A stretch of 64,000 bases of DNA from Lucifuga dentata (Eukaryota; Chordata; Actinopteri; Ophidiiformes; Bythitidae). This document shows, in pieces, positions 63,792 through 64,000 of the stretch. The position numbers were made by a program, and so were the translations under genes. The stretch is taken from assembly GCA_014773175.1 (NCBI GenBank), contig VXCM01002500.1, forward strand, positions 82,987-146,986, in the 5' to 3' direction. The first letter of the stretch is position 1. Each line of letters starts with the position of its first letter. The notes beneath the pieces were generated by a model. That model had not been told where the DNA came from. It was given only the letters and a program-made list of their open reading frames with translations, and ran no database searches.

Positions 63792-63934
63792 ACATTAATT
63801 TTTTTTATTTTTGCTTTTTGTCATCTATGTTTTAATGTTTCTGCATTAAATTAATTAAATTATAAAATTTGCAACAGTACAACAGTAATGTCATATACAC
63901 TAGCCCATATACATGTTATTTCCAGCAGTAATAG

Positions 63935-64000
63935 CTAATGCAGCCTCAAGGGGGCACAAGCCAGTGTCCTCCTTGTGCCAGTCCCAAGCCCGAATAAATG
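63935..64000 (+). mobile_element. Start of a teleost dispersed repeat cut by the window edge
   Basis: AAGGGGGCACAAGCCAGTGT and then TTGTGCCAGTCCCAAGCCCG followed by AATAAATG match a very common fish retroelement-derived repeat. The AATAAA here is therefore probably not a gene's polyadenylation signal. Confidence 0.45.

Noticed and set aside
63993..63998. AATAAA at the right edge as a second sucnr1 polyA signal
   Set aside because: It lies in a dispersed repeat that carries this word, and the signal at 63786 is sufficient.

Overview
The window looks like teleost fish nuclear DNA, probably percomorph. It is AT-rich, almost gene-free, saturated with (CA)n, (GA)n and poly-A/T tracts, and littered with fish-type DNA transposons and decayed retroelements. 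Two vertebrate genes are recognisable with confidence. One is the first coding exon of a muscleblind-like gene (mbnl1 type) on the minus strand at 9.4-9.5 kb. The other is a complete succinate receptor (sucnr1), read on the plus strand at 62.0-63.3 kb. From memory of the human map, SUCNR1 and MBNL1 are neighbours there too, so the window keeps an old vertebrate linkage. Here the two genes diverge head to head, with about 50 kb between them.

Layout. 1-9358 is read as the first coding intron of mbnl1; the exons that complete the protein lie beyond the left edge. 9359-9574 is the mbnl1 exon. 9575-61.8 kb is intron, 5' flank or intergenic DNA. It carries at least five of the seven-plus copies of one TTAA-flanked inverted-repeat element (a MITE), two Tc1-like non-autonomous elements nested with it, microsatellites, and strand-asymmetric purine/pyrimidine tracts. 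A doubtful two-exon coding candidate sits at 26-27 kb, and a CpG patch with a perfect RFX X-box palindrome near 30.4 kb. From 57.4 to 61.5 kb there is a graveyard of retroelements: broken Ty3/Gypsy gag, protease-like and integrase pieces, an L2-like tail, and a long teleost dispersed repeat. sucnr1 follows, with its start codon apparently at the very end of a separate first exon. The right edge enters another dispersed repeat.

How the genes relate. mbnl1 encodes a nuclear/cytoplasmic RNA-binding splicing regulator. sucnr1 encodes a plasma-membrane G-protein-coupled receptor for extracellular succinate. Nothing in the sequence suggests a shared pathway; they are neighbours by synteny. I found no operon, CRISPR array, tRNA or rRNA gene, and no evidence of an undescribed molecular system. 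The less ordinary observations are the TTAA element family and its nesting history, the sucnr1 start-codon exon, the X-box, and a systematic assembly artefact: single N bases, several flanked by exact 57-64 bp duplications, which should not be read as biology.
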